Notes: generated by a model not told the origin, from the sequence alone. A DNA stretch of 64,000 nucleotides from Symbiodinium natans (GCA_905221605.1 CAJNDS010001125.1:550106-614105); one strand, 5' to 3'; counted from the stretch's first letter, positions 1-10,089 are shown. Translations and numbers: made by a program.

Positions 1-147
1 GGCTCAAGGTTGTGCCGGGGGTGGATGGGCGCCGGGATGTTATAGGGTTCAAGGTATCAGGGTTCGAGGGTTTGCGTGCGTCGGGTGGAGGGGATTTAGG
101 GTTTAGGGTTTAGGGTTTAGGGTTTAGGGCAACCCAAGCCCTACAAG

Positions 148-203
148 GTAAGCTCAACCACCGGGCCTTCGACGAGGACCTCGCCCTACCTCTCTGCAAG
201 CCC
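148..203 (+). CDS. Exon candidate 1 of the PAN-module gene
   Basis: This 56-nt island lies between two G-orientation telomeric arrays. It follows ACAAG, begins with G, and ends before GTGGGT. Two bases complete a previous codon and the rest reads KLNHRAFDEDLALPLCKP, ending in phase 0. That phase fits the next candidate exon (1141-1173). No domain is recognisable from so few residues, and earlier exons would lie outside the window. The call rests on the splice borders and on phase agreement along the chain 148, 1141, 1851, 3811, 4592, 5502. Confidence 0.4.
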
Positions 204-1140
204 GTGGGTTTTGTTTTGGGGTTTGGGGTTTAGGGTTTGGGGTTTGGGGTTTAGGGTTTTGGGCTTAGGGTTTAGGGCTTTGGGTTTAGGGTTCAGGGCT
301 TAGGGCTTTGGGTTTGGGGTTGAGGGCTTAGGGTTTAGGGCTTAATTCTATGGTTCTTAAGGGAGGTGGGTTTAAGGGAGGTATGTAACCCAAGGTTCCC
401 AAATACTCTCCAAGGCTCCCTAAGCTTGCCTAAGGTTTCTAGGCACCTACTCCCCATGAAACCCTAAACCCTAAACCCTAAACCCTAAACCCTAAACCCT
501 AAACCCTAAACCCTAAACCCTAAACCCTAAACCCTAAACCCTAAACCCTAAACCCTAAACCCTAAACCCTAAGCCCTAAGCCCTAAGCCCTAAGCCCTAA
601 ACCCTAGACCCAAGACCCTATCATTCAAGGGTTCGCTTGAAGCTGGAGTTTTAGGGCTTCACGCGGTTTAGGGTCTTCAGGTCGAGTTGGGATTTTTGGA
701 TTTACAGGGTTTGGGGCTAAGGGGTAAACCCTAAACCCTAACGTCTAAACTCTAAGCCCTACTGAAACCTTAAACCCCTAAACCCAAAAACCCAAAAACC
801 CCAAAACTCCAAAACCCCAAACCCCAAAGCCCCAAAAACCCCCAAAACCCAAAACCCCCCCAAAACCCCAAAACCCAAGAAAACCCTAAACCCTAAATCC
901 TAAACCCTAAACCCTAAACCCTAACGTCTAAACTCTAAACCCTACTGAAACCTGAAAAACCCCCTAAACCCCCAAACCCAAAAACCCAAAGCCCCAAAAA
1001 CCCCAAAACCCCAAAGCCCCAAAAAACCCAAAACCCAAAAACCCCCCAAAACCCCAAAAAACCCTAAACCCTAAACCCTAAACCCCAAACCCTAAACCCT
1101 AAACCCTAAACTTCTCCGGACTGCGGCACGTCAGCACCAG

Positions 1141-1173
1141 GATTCGGCCAGCTGGGGAACGATGGACCTGCAC
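1141..1173 (+). CDS. Exon candidate 2 of the PAN-module gene
   Basis: The island sits between a long C array (725-1110) and a G array starting near 1240. After CACCAG it reads DSASWGTMDLH in phase 0 and can end at GTCTCC (1174). A longer version to 1234 stays open but would shift the phase for the next exon. A polypyrimidine stretch with CAG at 1216-1233 looks like another acceptor, so the exact borders are uncertain. No domain is recognised. Confidence 0.3.
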
Positions 1174-1850
1174 GTCTCCCTCTGGGACACGGAGGCTGGA
1201 ACCCAGGGCAGGCCCTTATTTCTCCTTTTGCAGGGTTGAGAGTTTAGGGTTTAGGGCTAGGGTTTAGCCCTTAATTTCCCACCTTGCTTTTAGGGTTTAG
1301 CGTTTAGGGTTTAGGGCTACTAGTTTTTAGGGTTTAGGGTTTAGGGCTACTGGTTAGGACCCAGAGTATGCCCTTATTTCCTCTTTTTTAGGGTTTAAGT
1401 TCCCTTCCTAGGTTAGTCGTGGGTCTAGGAGGCCTGGTTTGCAGGGTTAGGGTTGTGAGATACTTTTATAATAACGGGTTTGAGAATATTCTAGGGCTCA
1501 GGGTTCTGTGAGGTATGGGGCCTTGCATAGAGTATACAACTCAACATCTGAGAGCCTGAAGAACCTGAACCTGAACCTCATGGGCAGGAACTACAAAAAC
1601 CTTAGGAAAGCTTAGGGAGCCTTAGGGAGTAGTGGGGAGTCTTCGGGAACCTTGGGTTACATACCCCCCCCTGAAGCCGTCTCCGTTAAGAACCTTCTTA
1701 TAGTCAACCGAGCTGCTGGGAACATGAGCTTCTGATTAATGAAGGTAAGTTTACCCTAGACCCTACACCCTAAACCCGAAACCCTAAACCCTAAACCCTA
1801 AACCCTAAACCCTAAACCCTAAACCCTGCCCTTCCCGCTCATGCTAACAG

Positions 1851-1933
1851 GTGGCTCGGACCCCACTCTCCGCCTTCGGCGAGTCGGCAGCTGGCTGCCT
1901 CAAGTCCGGGCCTAAGTTTCGCAAGGATCTAGG
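1851..1933 (+). CDS. Exon candidate 3 of the PAN-module gene
   Basis: A pyrimidine-rich run with GCTAACAG, resembling a branch site plus acceptor, precedes this exon. It begins with G and is bracketed by a C array (1755-1827) and a G array (1934 on). The frame reads VARTPLSAFGESAAGCLKSG followed by PKFRKD. It ends with two spare bases, which the single leading base of the exon at 3811 completes. The donor would be the GTTTAG of the first telomeric repeat itself. Confidence 0.45.
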
Positions 1934-2192
1934 GTTTAGGGTTTAGGGTTTAGGGTTTAGGGGTCCAAGGTTTGGGGGTCAGGGTTTGTGGGTCTCGCTT
2001 CGGGATGTAAAGTTGTTCTTTTTTCGAGTTGGGGGTTCGGGTGTAGATGTGTAGGTTCAGGAAACCCTAGACCGGAAACCCTATAAATCCTAAACCCTAC
2101 GTAGGCGGTCCCGAGTCTTGAGGGGCATGTCGGGGGGGGGGGGGGGGGGGGTAAGATGGACACTTAAAGGCCATATGCTGCACGTGCGTGCC

Positions 2193-2755
2193 TTGTAAAC
2201 AAATACCTGTCAATCCCCCGTTCCATAAAAAACTGTCCTATTGAAGAGGCCGGAAAAATCCAGCCGCGCAAAAAATCCGTCCGCTTTAATGATGGTCAGA
2301 AACCTATTTCCTGGTGGAAACCAGACACCCACACAATTCTGCAGAAAAAGTTGCCTTTTCAGAAAAAGTGTCCTCTTGTTGGGTTTGCGTTGGGTTTTGG
2401 GTACGCTTTTTTCCCAACATTTTCCCAACATTTTTTCAACAAAGTACGGATTCGGTACGGTTTACGTTTTTTGGGCTACCCCCCAAAAACCCAACAAAAC
2501 CCAACATTATGTTGGAAAAACGTTGGGTTCAGAGTACGCTTTTTTGTGTCCTGCTCAGGTCACCTATTCTTTGGTGCACAAGACTCTGCACAGGGCTCGG
2601 GAAGGTTCCCCTGAACTCCGAAAATCCAGCCGCTTTGATCGTATTCCCCGATCCCAATAGAACACCAACACCTCGCTTTTGCACGCAAAAAACCAGAAAA
2701 AACCATAAGGACAGAAATTTCTGTCCGCCAGGATTAACAGGTATACTTTACAAAG
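2193..2755. mobile_element. Short non-autonomous element with inverted ends
   Basis: The left end TTGTAAACAAATACCTGT is matched in inverse orientation at 2731-2755, where the complement reads TTGTAAAGTATACCTGT. The element is about 560 bp. Its interior is AT-richer than its surroundings and has internal inverted repeats built on CCCAACATTTT and GTTGGG near 2390-2530. No transposase is encoded: the overlapping open frames in several phases have no domain and probably reflect the internal repeats. A MITE-like DNA transposon is the simplest reading. No clear target-site duplication was found. Confidence 0.45.
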
Positions 2756-2838
2756 GAAACGCCCGCAGAATAGACGCAACGCACCCCCAGAACAGACGCA
2801 ATGCACCCTTAGCATCAGCACACTGTGTCCTGGACAAG

Positions 2839-3050
2839 GGCGCGGAGGGTGCGGAGGGCGCGGAGGGCGCGGAGGGCGCGGCTCGCGCGCAGCGCGCGCA
2901 GCGCGCGCAGCGCACACAGGGCTCGGAGGGCGCGGAGGGCGCCGAGGGTGCGGAGGGCGCGGAGGGCGCGGAGGGCGCGGAGGGCGCGGAGGGCGCGGAG
3001 GGCGCGGAGGGCGTGGAGGGCGTGGAGGGCGTTCGTGGAGGGCGCGGAAG
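2839..3050. repeat. GC-rich 9-bp t tandem array (GGCGCGGAG)
   Basis: More than 20 degenerate copies of GGCGCGGAG with a CGCGCAG variant in the middle. The 9-bp period keeps frames open on both strands and yields EGA or APS repeats, which explains the long overlapping frames here. I do not call a gene. Confidence 0.9.
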
Positions 3051-3322
3051 GTGCCCCAACAGTTGAACCCCTTGTCTAGTGCGCGTGTCCCCCACTCCCC
3101 TGCCCATCAACCGAATGTCACGCTCCCCCCCTCCTCCGAACTCGTCCGTCAGACATCCATTCATGGCCCAGAGAGGTTTGCGGGAAGAATCAAGAAAAAA
3201 AGAGCACGCGCAGAATAGACGTTAAGTGTCCAAGGCACGGGGGGGGGGGGGGACGAGAGCTCTTTTTTTGCATCCCGCGTTGTCCAAGCAGGGACCCAGC
3301 GTCATTATCAGCCTAAAACATC

Positions 3323-3416
3323 GGGATGTTCCCCCTTCTACAAACAGTCCTTCATAGGGGTTATAGAACCCCCTCCCCTCTTCTATTAAGGACTGGTAGT
3401 ATAAGGGGAGCATCCC
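3323..3416. repeat. Hairpin element GGGATGTTCCCC
   Basis: GGGATGTTCCCCCTTCTAC at 3323 is mirrored by the complement of GTATAAGGGGAGCATCCC ending at 3416, and the arms also share CAGTCCTTMATAG. A single half-copy lies at about 20466-20500 (AGTATAAGGGGGAACATCCC). This suggests a small repeat family of foldback elements. Confidence 0.6.
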
Positions 3417-3810
3417 AACCTAAACATCTACACCTCAGCCCCTCACTCTAGATTCGGGGTGTAGGGAATTTGTGTGGTTTAGGGTAATATAGGGTCCGTA
3501 AGGGAAGGGGGTTGATGGTGAGGGGGTACCTGACAAGCCTTACGGAAGCTTCGGTAGAGGAACCTTGGGTGAGACAAGCCCCCTTGAAGCCCCCTCCCTC
3601 AAAAGCAGCCCAGAATACCTTCACCCTCTACCCCGAAGCCCCGTGAACCCTCATGAAAGAATATATGAAGGGAACTATAGCAGGGACCCAGAATTTTAAC
3701 CCCTACATATACCGGCCTATATACCTAAGTGAACCCTAAAGCCGAAACCCTAACTCTAAACCCTAAACCCTAGACCCCTGGTGAGGGTCCCTCCTTTGGC
3801 CCCCTGACAG

Positions 3811-3880
3811 GAACAATGACAACTACAAGACCTACAACTGCATGAGCCAGGCGCTGCTTTCACGACTCCTAGAGTTTAGG
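3811..3880 (+). CDS. Exon candidate 4 of the PAN-module gene
   Basis: The exon begins with G after CCCCTGACAG. It lies between a C array (3720-3775) and a G array that starts at the 3-prime border. After one leading base it reads NNDNYKTYNCMSQALLSRLL and three more codons, ending in phase 0 when the GTTTAG at 3881 is used as donor. It would directly precede the PAN-like exon at 4592. An earlier GTTTAG at 3874 would break the phase. Confidence 0.4.
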
Positions 3881-4591
3881 GTTTAGGATTTAGGGTTTAG
3901 GGTGCCTCTGTATGGGCCCTGAAAAGTGGACCCCTTATATACCCCTTATATACCCCATACAACCGAAGGGCCCATACTTCAGAGTCCGTAAAGGAGGTAA
4001 GGGACCATTTTCAGGGCTACCCTTAGAACCCTAAAGGCCCTAAACCCTCAATCCTAAACCCTAACGGCCCTGAACCCATAAATCCCAAGCCCAAGAGGCC
4101 CTGAATCCGAAGTCCTGAACCCCGAAGGCCCCCTGACCAGGACATGTGGATACTTTGTACTTACTCTGATTTGTGTTTAGGAAGAGTACCAGTTTTTCGG
4201 ATTTCTTTTTTGCAGGGGGGGCTAGCTAGATTCGTGCAACCCATGCCGATGAGAACACTGGGCTGTGGAGCCGACACAGCCGGTCACAAAGCTTTTCTGT
4301 TCTAGGGCCCAGAGCCCCAAACCCTTATTCCCTTTTTTAAAATCTAGGTTCCCGTATGTAAAGTCCCCTTAAACCAAGAGTTTGAGCCTAGGTTACTCTT
4401 GGGTCGAGTTTTCACGTCCTTAGGCAACGGGTGTGCTCAGGGTATAGAAGGGGTATATAAGGGTCCCCGTTTAAGATCCCATACTAAGGGACCATGTAAC
4501 TACCCCTAAACCCTAAACCCCAAACCCTAAACCCTAAAGCCCAAACCCTAAACCCTAAACCCTAAGATACGTGCCTCTGAAGACCCGACAG

Positions 4592-4663
4592 GAAGAGTGC
4601 GCACTGCGGTGCCTGACGACGCACGACTGCTACTCCTTCGACTACCGCGCAAGGCAGGAGAAC
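4592..4663 (+). CDS. PAN/Apple-like exon
   Basis: This 72-nt island is exactly 24 codons, entered after CCGACAG and left at GTACCT, in phase 0 at both ends. It reads EECALRCLTTHDCYSFDY and six further residues. The CxxxC spacing followed by a third cysteine and an aromatic SFxY is the core of PAN/Apple domains, which are extracellular protein- or carbohydrate-binding modules held by disulfides. A C array lies upstream (4505-4565) and a degenerate G array downstream (4700-4820). The neighbouring candidates at 3811 and 5502 join without frameshift. This is one of the most domain-like exons in the telomeric mosaic, though a full PAN domain is not shown. Confidence 0.6.
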
Positions 4664-5501
4664 GTACCTCAGGGCTCTTTCACAAGACTCAGGACACCTT
4701 CAGGTTTAAGGTTGAAGGTTTAAGACTGAGGGTTTTCGGTTTCGGGTTTAGGGTTCAGGGTTTGGGGTTTGGGGTTTCGGGTTTAGGGCTTGGGGTTTGT
4801 GGTTTTAGGGTTTGGGCGAGCTTTGCTTCTCAGCGTAGCAGCCGGGAGAGAGAGGTTGCATGCAGGGCTGAGCAGCCGCCGCGCTAGATATTGCCATCCG
4901 CCTTTTTTGCGGACCTCGGCTTGTAGGGTTTTGGGATTAAGATGTAGCTCTCACTACTTGCTCTAGAAAAGAGCTGGCCTTGTCTTACAGAGAGTCCTCC
5001 ACGCCACCTCTGTAGGCCTAAGCCCTAAAGCCTAAGTCCCCATACAAGCCCCCCAAAACCTAAACAAAACTCTTAGAACAACAATAACACGTACACAAAT
5101 AAGTAGATATATGTATACATACATAAACAAATACAATATGACATCATTAATACAAACATATAGCTACAATATCTATATATATATATACATATAGATCATA
5201 ATAGACCCTAAACCCTAAACCCTAAACCCTAAATCCTAAACCCTAAACCCACTTCCACACACGGACCACATCGAGCCAAAGCACAAAGCTCGAAGTCCCT
5301 GGGACAGGAGCACCTGCTGAGCGAAAGTCCACTGCACCTTAAAGCAGAATCCCCAAACTGGTTTGTGGTTTAGGGTTTGAGGGTTTGAGGATTTAGGGTT
5401 TCTTGTTTAGGGTTTAGGGTTTTGGGTCTAGGGTTTAGGGTTAGGGTTTCGGGTTTAGGGTTTCGGGGTTAGGGTTGCCAGCCCAACTCCCATCTTGGCA
5501 G

Positions 5502-5549
5502 GTTTCAGAGGTGCTTCATGGCCCGGACGTCCTTCACGCGGTGTTCCAC
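5502..5549 (+). CDS. Exon candidate 6 of the PAN-module gene
   Basis: The exon is entered after TCTTGGCAG (next base G) and left at GTGTAAGG, a good donor. It is 16 codons in phase 0 at both ends, VSEVLHGPDVLHAVFH. It joins the PAN-like exon without frameshift. An alternative frame stays open to 5677, so the frame is chosen by splice phase and not by length. The next candidate (6979) needs a different entry phase, so one exon may be missing between them. Confidence 0.4.
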
Positions 5550-5671
5550 GTGTAAGGACCAAGGTGGGGCATGCTCCACTGGCTGACCGAATCTCATGTC
5601 AAGCACCCACCCTATATGAAGTAGGGCTTCTATTACTGCAGTATGCAGTATTGGTGAGTGTATTACATGAG

Positions 5672-5731
5672 GTTTAAATGTCCATATTCATGGAAGGATC
5701 GAAGATCCTTCCATGAATAGGACATTTAAAC
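5672..5731. repeat. Near-perfect 60-bp palindrome
   Basis: Arms of about 28 bp (GTTTAAATGTCC, then TATTCATGGAAGGATC) are repeated in inverse order around a GA centre, with one or two mismatches. The palindrome lies in unique DNA of the presumed intron after 5549. No gene is associated. Confidence 0.85.
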
Positions 5732-5945
5732 TAATAGAGTAGACTGCGCGAGCAGGCGCGCACAGGCGCACATGTGTGCACATGTGTGCAGGAAAATGCA
5801 TGCGAAAAGTGAAATTGGCGTCTAGCAAGCTAAATCTCTTTGAAAAGTCCAAAGTAGGTTTGGAAAAACCGAAGCAAGAGAAGTGGTAAGGAATTTCAAT
5901 TCCTATAGTGCTTTTTTAGGTTTGTAGGTCAAATCCACTATAGGG

Positions 5946-6050
5946 AGGCCAATTTCGAAGCTGCCCAGAGGCCAATTTCGAAGAGAGTTCAATTTCGAAG
6001 AGAGGCCAATTTCGATCCAGAGGCCAATTTCGAATTGGGCTTGGAATTGG
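5946..6050 (+). repeat. AGGCCAATTTCGA direct repeats
   Basis: Five copies of the motif (GAG)GCCAATTTCGA occur at irregular 15-30 bp spacing, followed by a GGAATT run. The CCAAT within each copy is probably incidental. No coding signal is seen. Confidence 0.8.
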
Positions 6051-6425
6051 AATTGGAATGGAACATTCCAATTCCATCCTTCTTTTTCTTGGTGCGTGTA
6101 TATATTAGGTGTCCTTTTGGGGACACAAGAAATATAAAAACCCTACTTCATGTGAGTTATGAAGGGTCCATGTACCTCATGCTGATGTACTTGGGGAAAG
6201 TCCCTCAATGGGAGGTGCTTGAAGGCCCAACCCTAAACCCTAAACCCTAAACCCTAAACCCTAAACCCTAAACCCTAAACCCTAAACCCTAAACCCCTGT
6301 TTACATAATTACTATGAACCCTTCCGGCCCAGGTTCTACCCCTACAGGTTCCCCTTAATGTGCTCCTAGTTATTGGCCCCCTTGTACTACCTTGAACGCT
6401 CGTTTACGAGGCGTCCCCAAAACCC

Positions 6426-6506
6426 TTGCTTAAGAAACCCCCGCCCCCCCCCCCCCCCCTCCCCCCCCCCCCCCCCCCCCCTCCCCCCCCCCCCCCCCCC
6501 CCCCCT

Positions 6507-6575
<69 letters not shown>

Positions 6576-6599
6576 CCCCCCCCCCCCCCCCCCCCCCTC

Positions 6600-6630
<31 letters not shown>

Positions 6631-6713
6631 AAAAAAAAAAAACGAAGCACTAGTCCCGATATTTCCCTTATCAGGAAGAAGACTTTTGGCTATTCTGGGG
6701 GGTTCTTAAGCAA
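6426..6713. mobile_element. Short inverted-repeat element, GCTTAAG family, copy a
   Basis: The element begins TTGCTTAAGAAACCCC and ends GGGGTTCTTAAGCAA. It carries the family core GATATTTCCCTTATCAGG near 6657-6674. Between these lies a run of about 180 C broken only by single T residues (6442-6620) and then 22 A (6621-6642). The flank after the element is CTAGTAG. The polyproline and polyglycine open frames here are by-products of the homopolymer. Sister copies lie at 8596, 9569, 16408, 18534 and 63892. Confidence 0.7.
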
Positions 6714-6978
6714 CTAGTAGTCCACGGCAGATCCAAGGTTGTAACCCTGAAGGGTTCCCTCGGGACCCGGGTAAGGGCGAACCATGAGGGCCCCTAAACC
6801 CTAGCCCTAAACCCTAAACCCTAAACCTTAGACCCTGTATCCCAAAAACCCGGAACTGCAAGCCCTAAAGTGCAGCCTTGGACCTAAACCCTAAACCCTA
6901 AACCCTAAACCCTAAACCCTAAACCCTAAACCCTAAACCCTAAACCCTAAACCCTAAACCCTAAACCTCTTGTGCAAG

Positions 6979-7033
6979 GCTTCCCGGACTGCCGCTACTT
7001 CGAGCGCCGCACCGAGAAGCGCCTCGGCCTTCG
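6979..7033 (+). CDS. Exon candidate, first of a ten-exon chain
   Basis: The island follows a long C array and TGTGCAAG, begins with G, and ends before GTTTGG and a G array. Two leading bases complete a codon, then it reads FPDCRYFERRTEKRLGL with two spare bases. Those are completed by the first base of the exon at 7967. The chain 6979, 7967, 8510, 9453, 9775, 10090, 10893, 11056, 11622, 12084 stays in frame, and nine of these ten have G after the acceptor AG. Confidence 0.45.
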
Positions 7034-7966
7034 GTTTGGGGCTGATAGGGTTTAGGGTTTAGGGTTTAGGGTTTAGGGTTTAGGGTTTAGGGTTTAGGGT
7101 TCAGGGTTCAGGGTTTAGGGTTTAGGGTTTAGGATTTTGGGACACTCCAGGAAGCCCAAAGGGTTCTGGGCCCCCTGTTTAAGATGACAAATGAGATGGG
7201 TGCCCTTCTTCATCTTTTGTGAGCACGATGATCATTCTCGTTATGATTATGTAGCATACCAAAACATATTATCTGAATTACATGCGACCCTAATCCCTAA
7301 ACCCTAAACCCTAAACCCTAAACCCTGATTCGCTCCCACTGAGGACGCCGCGGGCGTCCGTGACAGCATCGCCGGGCTACCCAGATCCCTTAAAGCCGTT
7401 GCTCAAGGGACTAAAGGAGGGACCGTCATAGGGACCCTAAACCCTAAACCCCAAACCCTAAACCCTAAATCCTAAACCCCTAAACCCTAAACCCTAAACC
7501 CTAAACACAGGGTGCTTTTAGAGGTTATTTTGGGGCAACTTAGGTATACAGGGACAATATAAGGCAATTATGTATGTGCAGAAATATGTAGAAACACCAA
7601 CACACACACATCTACAAAAATATATGTATATATATACATATATGTATATATAGAGTTATATAGGGGAATAAGATTAAGTTGCCCCGGTGTGGGCATCATA
7701 AGTTACGGGCCCCGTACACACGCGCCGGAGTCCGCAATAAGGACCTGTAGACCCAATCGCCCTGTTTAAGTCAATGCACACCACAATGAAACCCCAACAC
7801 GGAATCTGTAAGCCTGGCCCTAACAAAAAAGTTTAGCGTTTCGGGTTTAGGGTTTAGGGTTTAAGGTTTAGGGTTTAAGGTTTAGGGTTTAGGGTTTAGG
7901 TTTAGGGTTCAGGGTTCAGGGTTTAGGGTTTAGGGCACCCTGAGGCCTACAAACCCTAAAACCCAG

Positions 7967-8058
7967 GAAGAGCGCGGCCTTCACCTTCACCGACAGCCAC
8001 ACGCCGAACATTGAGCTGATGTATGCGCTGCCCTGGGCCGAGCGAGTGGAGTTGAAGG
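7967..8058 (+). CDS. Exon candidate, ten-exon chain
   Basis: The exon is entered after AAAACCCAG (next base G) and left at GTGGGG, followed by a G array. It reads KSAAFTFTDSHTPNIELMYA and then LPWAERVELK, a strongly protein-like sequence with alternating hydrophobic residues, possibly from a beta-rich domain. Its single spare base joins with the exon at 8510. The other strand and other frames are less convincing. No family is assigned. Confidence 0.55.
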
Positions 8059-8509
8059 GTGGGGGGGGGCTTGGGGGTGGGTTTAGGGTTTAGGGTTTAG
8101 GGTTTAGGGTTTAGGGTTCAGGGTTTAGGGTTTAGGGTTCAGGGTTTAGGGTTTCGGGCCCAGCGACCACTGCGCTGCTTCGACTCCCTGCAGTTTCGGG
8201 AGGTTGGGGAGGGTTTAGGGTTTAGGGTTTAGGGTTTAGGGTTTAGGGTGCAGGGTCTAGGGGTTCAAAGAGGTTCTGGTGGCACGCCCAAGCAGTCCTT
8301 GTAGCATCCTCTGGCTGCTTCCATCTGAGACCTACTTAGGGTTTAGGGGTTTGGGGTTTAGGGTTTAGGGTTTAGGGTTTAGGGGTGAAAGTCTCCATGA
8401 GATTCCATGCGCTCCCGAAGCCCTGACCCCTAAACCCCAAACCCTAAAGCCCAAACCCCAAACCCTAAACCCTAAACCCTGAACCCTGAACCCTGAACCT
8501 AAAAACCAG

Positions 8510-8553
8510 GCCTGCCACTGCCCGGGATGGACTTCAGGCACCTTTCTTGCGCG
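8510..8553 (+). CDS. Exon candidate, ten-exon chain
   Basis: Bounded by AAAAACCAG and GTTGGG, between a C array (8420-8500) and a G array (8555-8600). In the phase dictated by the previous exon it reads LPLPGMDFRHLSCA after one shared codon, ending in phase 0. Another frame reads ACHCPGWTSGTF, which resembles an EGF-like CxCxxGW motif. The phase argument favours the first frame, but the second cannot be excluded. Confidence 0.4.
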
Positions 8554-8595
8554 GTTGGGCTTAGGGTTTAGGGGTTAGGGTTTAGGGTTTGGGGT

Positions 8596-8691
8596 TTGCT
8601 TAAGAGCCCCTAAACGAATTAAACATAATAATCCCTATATTACCCTTATAAGGAATATATGTTTTCTTGAATTTTGGGGGCTCTTAAGCAA
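8596..8691. mobile_element. GCTTAAG family element, copy b
   Basis: A 96-bp element with ends TTGCTTAAGAGCCCC and GGGGGCTCTTAAGCAA. The internal core is ATAATCCCTATATTACCC followed by TTATAAGGAA. The flank ACTGGTAG is like that of copy a. Confidence 0.8.
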
Positions 8692-9452
8692 CTGGTAGCA
8701 GACCCCAGAGAAGCGTAGACCCTAGAGCCCCAGCTTGGAACCAATCTGAAATAAGGCAATTCGGCAGGACGGGGACCCCTGGTTTAAGATGGCCTCCCAG
8801 TTCCGGTATGTCTTAGGGTGTGTGTTTCGTTTTGGGAGGGTTTTGGGTCTAGGGTTTTGGGTCTAGGGTTTAGGGTCTAGGTTTAGGGTCTAGGGTTTCG
8901 GGTTGCATCTAGTGGCCTAGGGCTTTCGGAAGCTTAGGGCTTTTGGAGCCTTCCGGTTCGGGGAGTTCCAGCCGTCTAAGGGTGGTTGCATGGTCCCTGA
9001 AGAGAGCCCCTTACCTCCTTTCCCTGATGGTTTCTGAAGCTATCTCCTTCGGGGGTTAGGGTTAAGCGTTTGGAGTTTGGGGTTTGGTGTTTAGGGTTTA
9101 GGGTTTAGTAGGTTTAGGGTTCAGGGTTTCGGGACCAGGGATGCGCCTTGGGCTTTATAAGGTATATATGGGTATCTATGGGCATTTTAAAGGCCCATAA
9201 CTAAGGGGGCCATGAACCTAAGAAGCTGGGGCAGGGTACTGCTGAAAGGAGCTTCTGGGAGCCCTACAAGGGTAGTTCTCTACATTGGGGTCCCTTTTTT
9301 GGGTTGAGGGTTTAGGGTTTTAGGGTACTTTCTTGTAGGAATTCAAAAGGGACCCAAATTTCGAGAACTACCCACCTACACCGCAGCTCGTGTGCGATGC
9401 TCACCCTAAACCCTAAACCCTAAACCCTAAACCCTAAACCCTGAACCCTCAG

Positions 9453-9539
9453 GGCACGGCAGTTGGCTGTGGCTCCGATGCTCCAGACCTGGAGAGCGGC
9501 AACAGCGCGAGCCCCAGACCCTGTGCGCTGCTCATGATC
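9453..9539 (+). CDS. Exon candidate, ten-exon chain
   Basis: This 87-nt exon is 29 codons in phase 0 at both ends. It is entered after CCCTCAG (next base G) and left at GTGGGG. It reads GTAVGCGSDAPDLESGNSAS and then PRPCALLMI, with two cysteines 20 residues apart. The intron that follows contains copy c of the GCTTAAG element. A minus-strand open frame across the same bases lacks splice support. Confidence 0.5.
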
Positions 9540-9568
9540 GTGGGGTTTTCTGCCTAATATGACTACTA

Positions 9569-9675
9569 TTGGCTTAAGAACCCCCCACCCCAAACAAAAA
9601 GAAAGCAACATTCTTCCTAAAAAAAGGCAATGTAGGGCTAAATGTTTTTTGAGATTTCTGCGGGGTTCTTAAGCA
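9569..9675. mobile_element. GCTTAAG family element, copy c
   Basis: Ends TTGGCTTAAGAACCCCCC and GGGGTTCTTAAGCAA, 107 bp, inside the intron between candidate exons 9453-9539 and 9775-9852. The interior is A-rich and contains a diverged family core. Confidence 0.7.
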
Positions 9676-9774
9676 AGAATACAATATGTGTAACCCTAAA
9701 CCCTAAACCCTAAACCCTAAACCCTAAACCCTAAACCCTAAACCCTAAACCCTGAACCCTAAACCCTGTTGGAG

Positions 9775-9852
9775 GCCACCCCTGAGGTGGTCCTACGGGA
9801 CTTCGTGGCAGGCGCAACGAAGATTGCTGCAAGAGCCTTCGAGGCCTTTAGG
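9775..9852 (+). CDS. Exon candidate, ten-exon chain (helical)
   Basis: The exon follows GTTGGAG and is bracketed by a C array (9690-9770) and a G array (9848-9943). It is 26 codons in phase 0, ATPEVVLRDFVAGATKIAAR and then AFEAFR. Joined to the exon at 10090 it makes one continuous amphipathic helix, FEAFR-ALADKKLENLG, which supports the join. The donor would be the GTTTAG at the start of the telomeric array. Confidence 0.5.
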
Positions 9853-10089
9853 GTTTAGGGTTTAGGGTTTAGGGTTTAGGGTTTAGGGTTTAGGGTTTAG
9901 GGTTTAGGGTTTAGGGTTTAGGGTTTAGGGTTTAGGGTTTAGTTGAGAAGCTAGGAGTGCTCCAAGCATCTCCACGTGCCGCCAGCTGCAGCATCATGCG
10001 GGTCACCCTAAACCCTAAACCCTAAACCCTAAACCCTCAACCCTCAAACCTCAAACCCTAAACCCTGGTCACTGGTCAGTAAGCTGTAG

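Noticed and set aside
6373-6717. Polyproline protein
   Set aside because: The frame is the C tract inside a short transposon copy. The other strand gives polyglycine of the same length.
8270-8335. Minus-strand microexon with GCYKDCLG resembling a WSC domain start
   Set aside because: Only about 18 codons, opposite strand to the neighbours, no partner exon found, and the plus strand is open as well.
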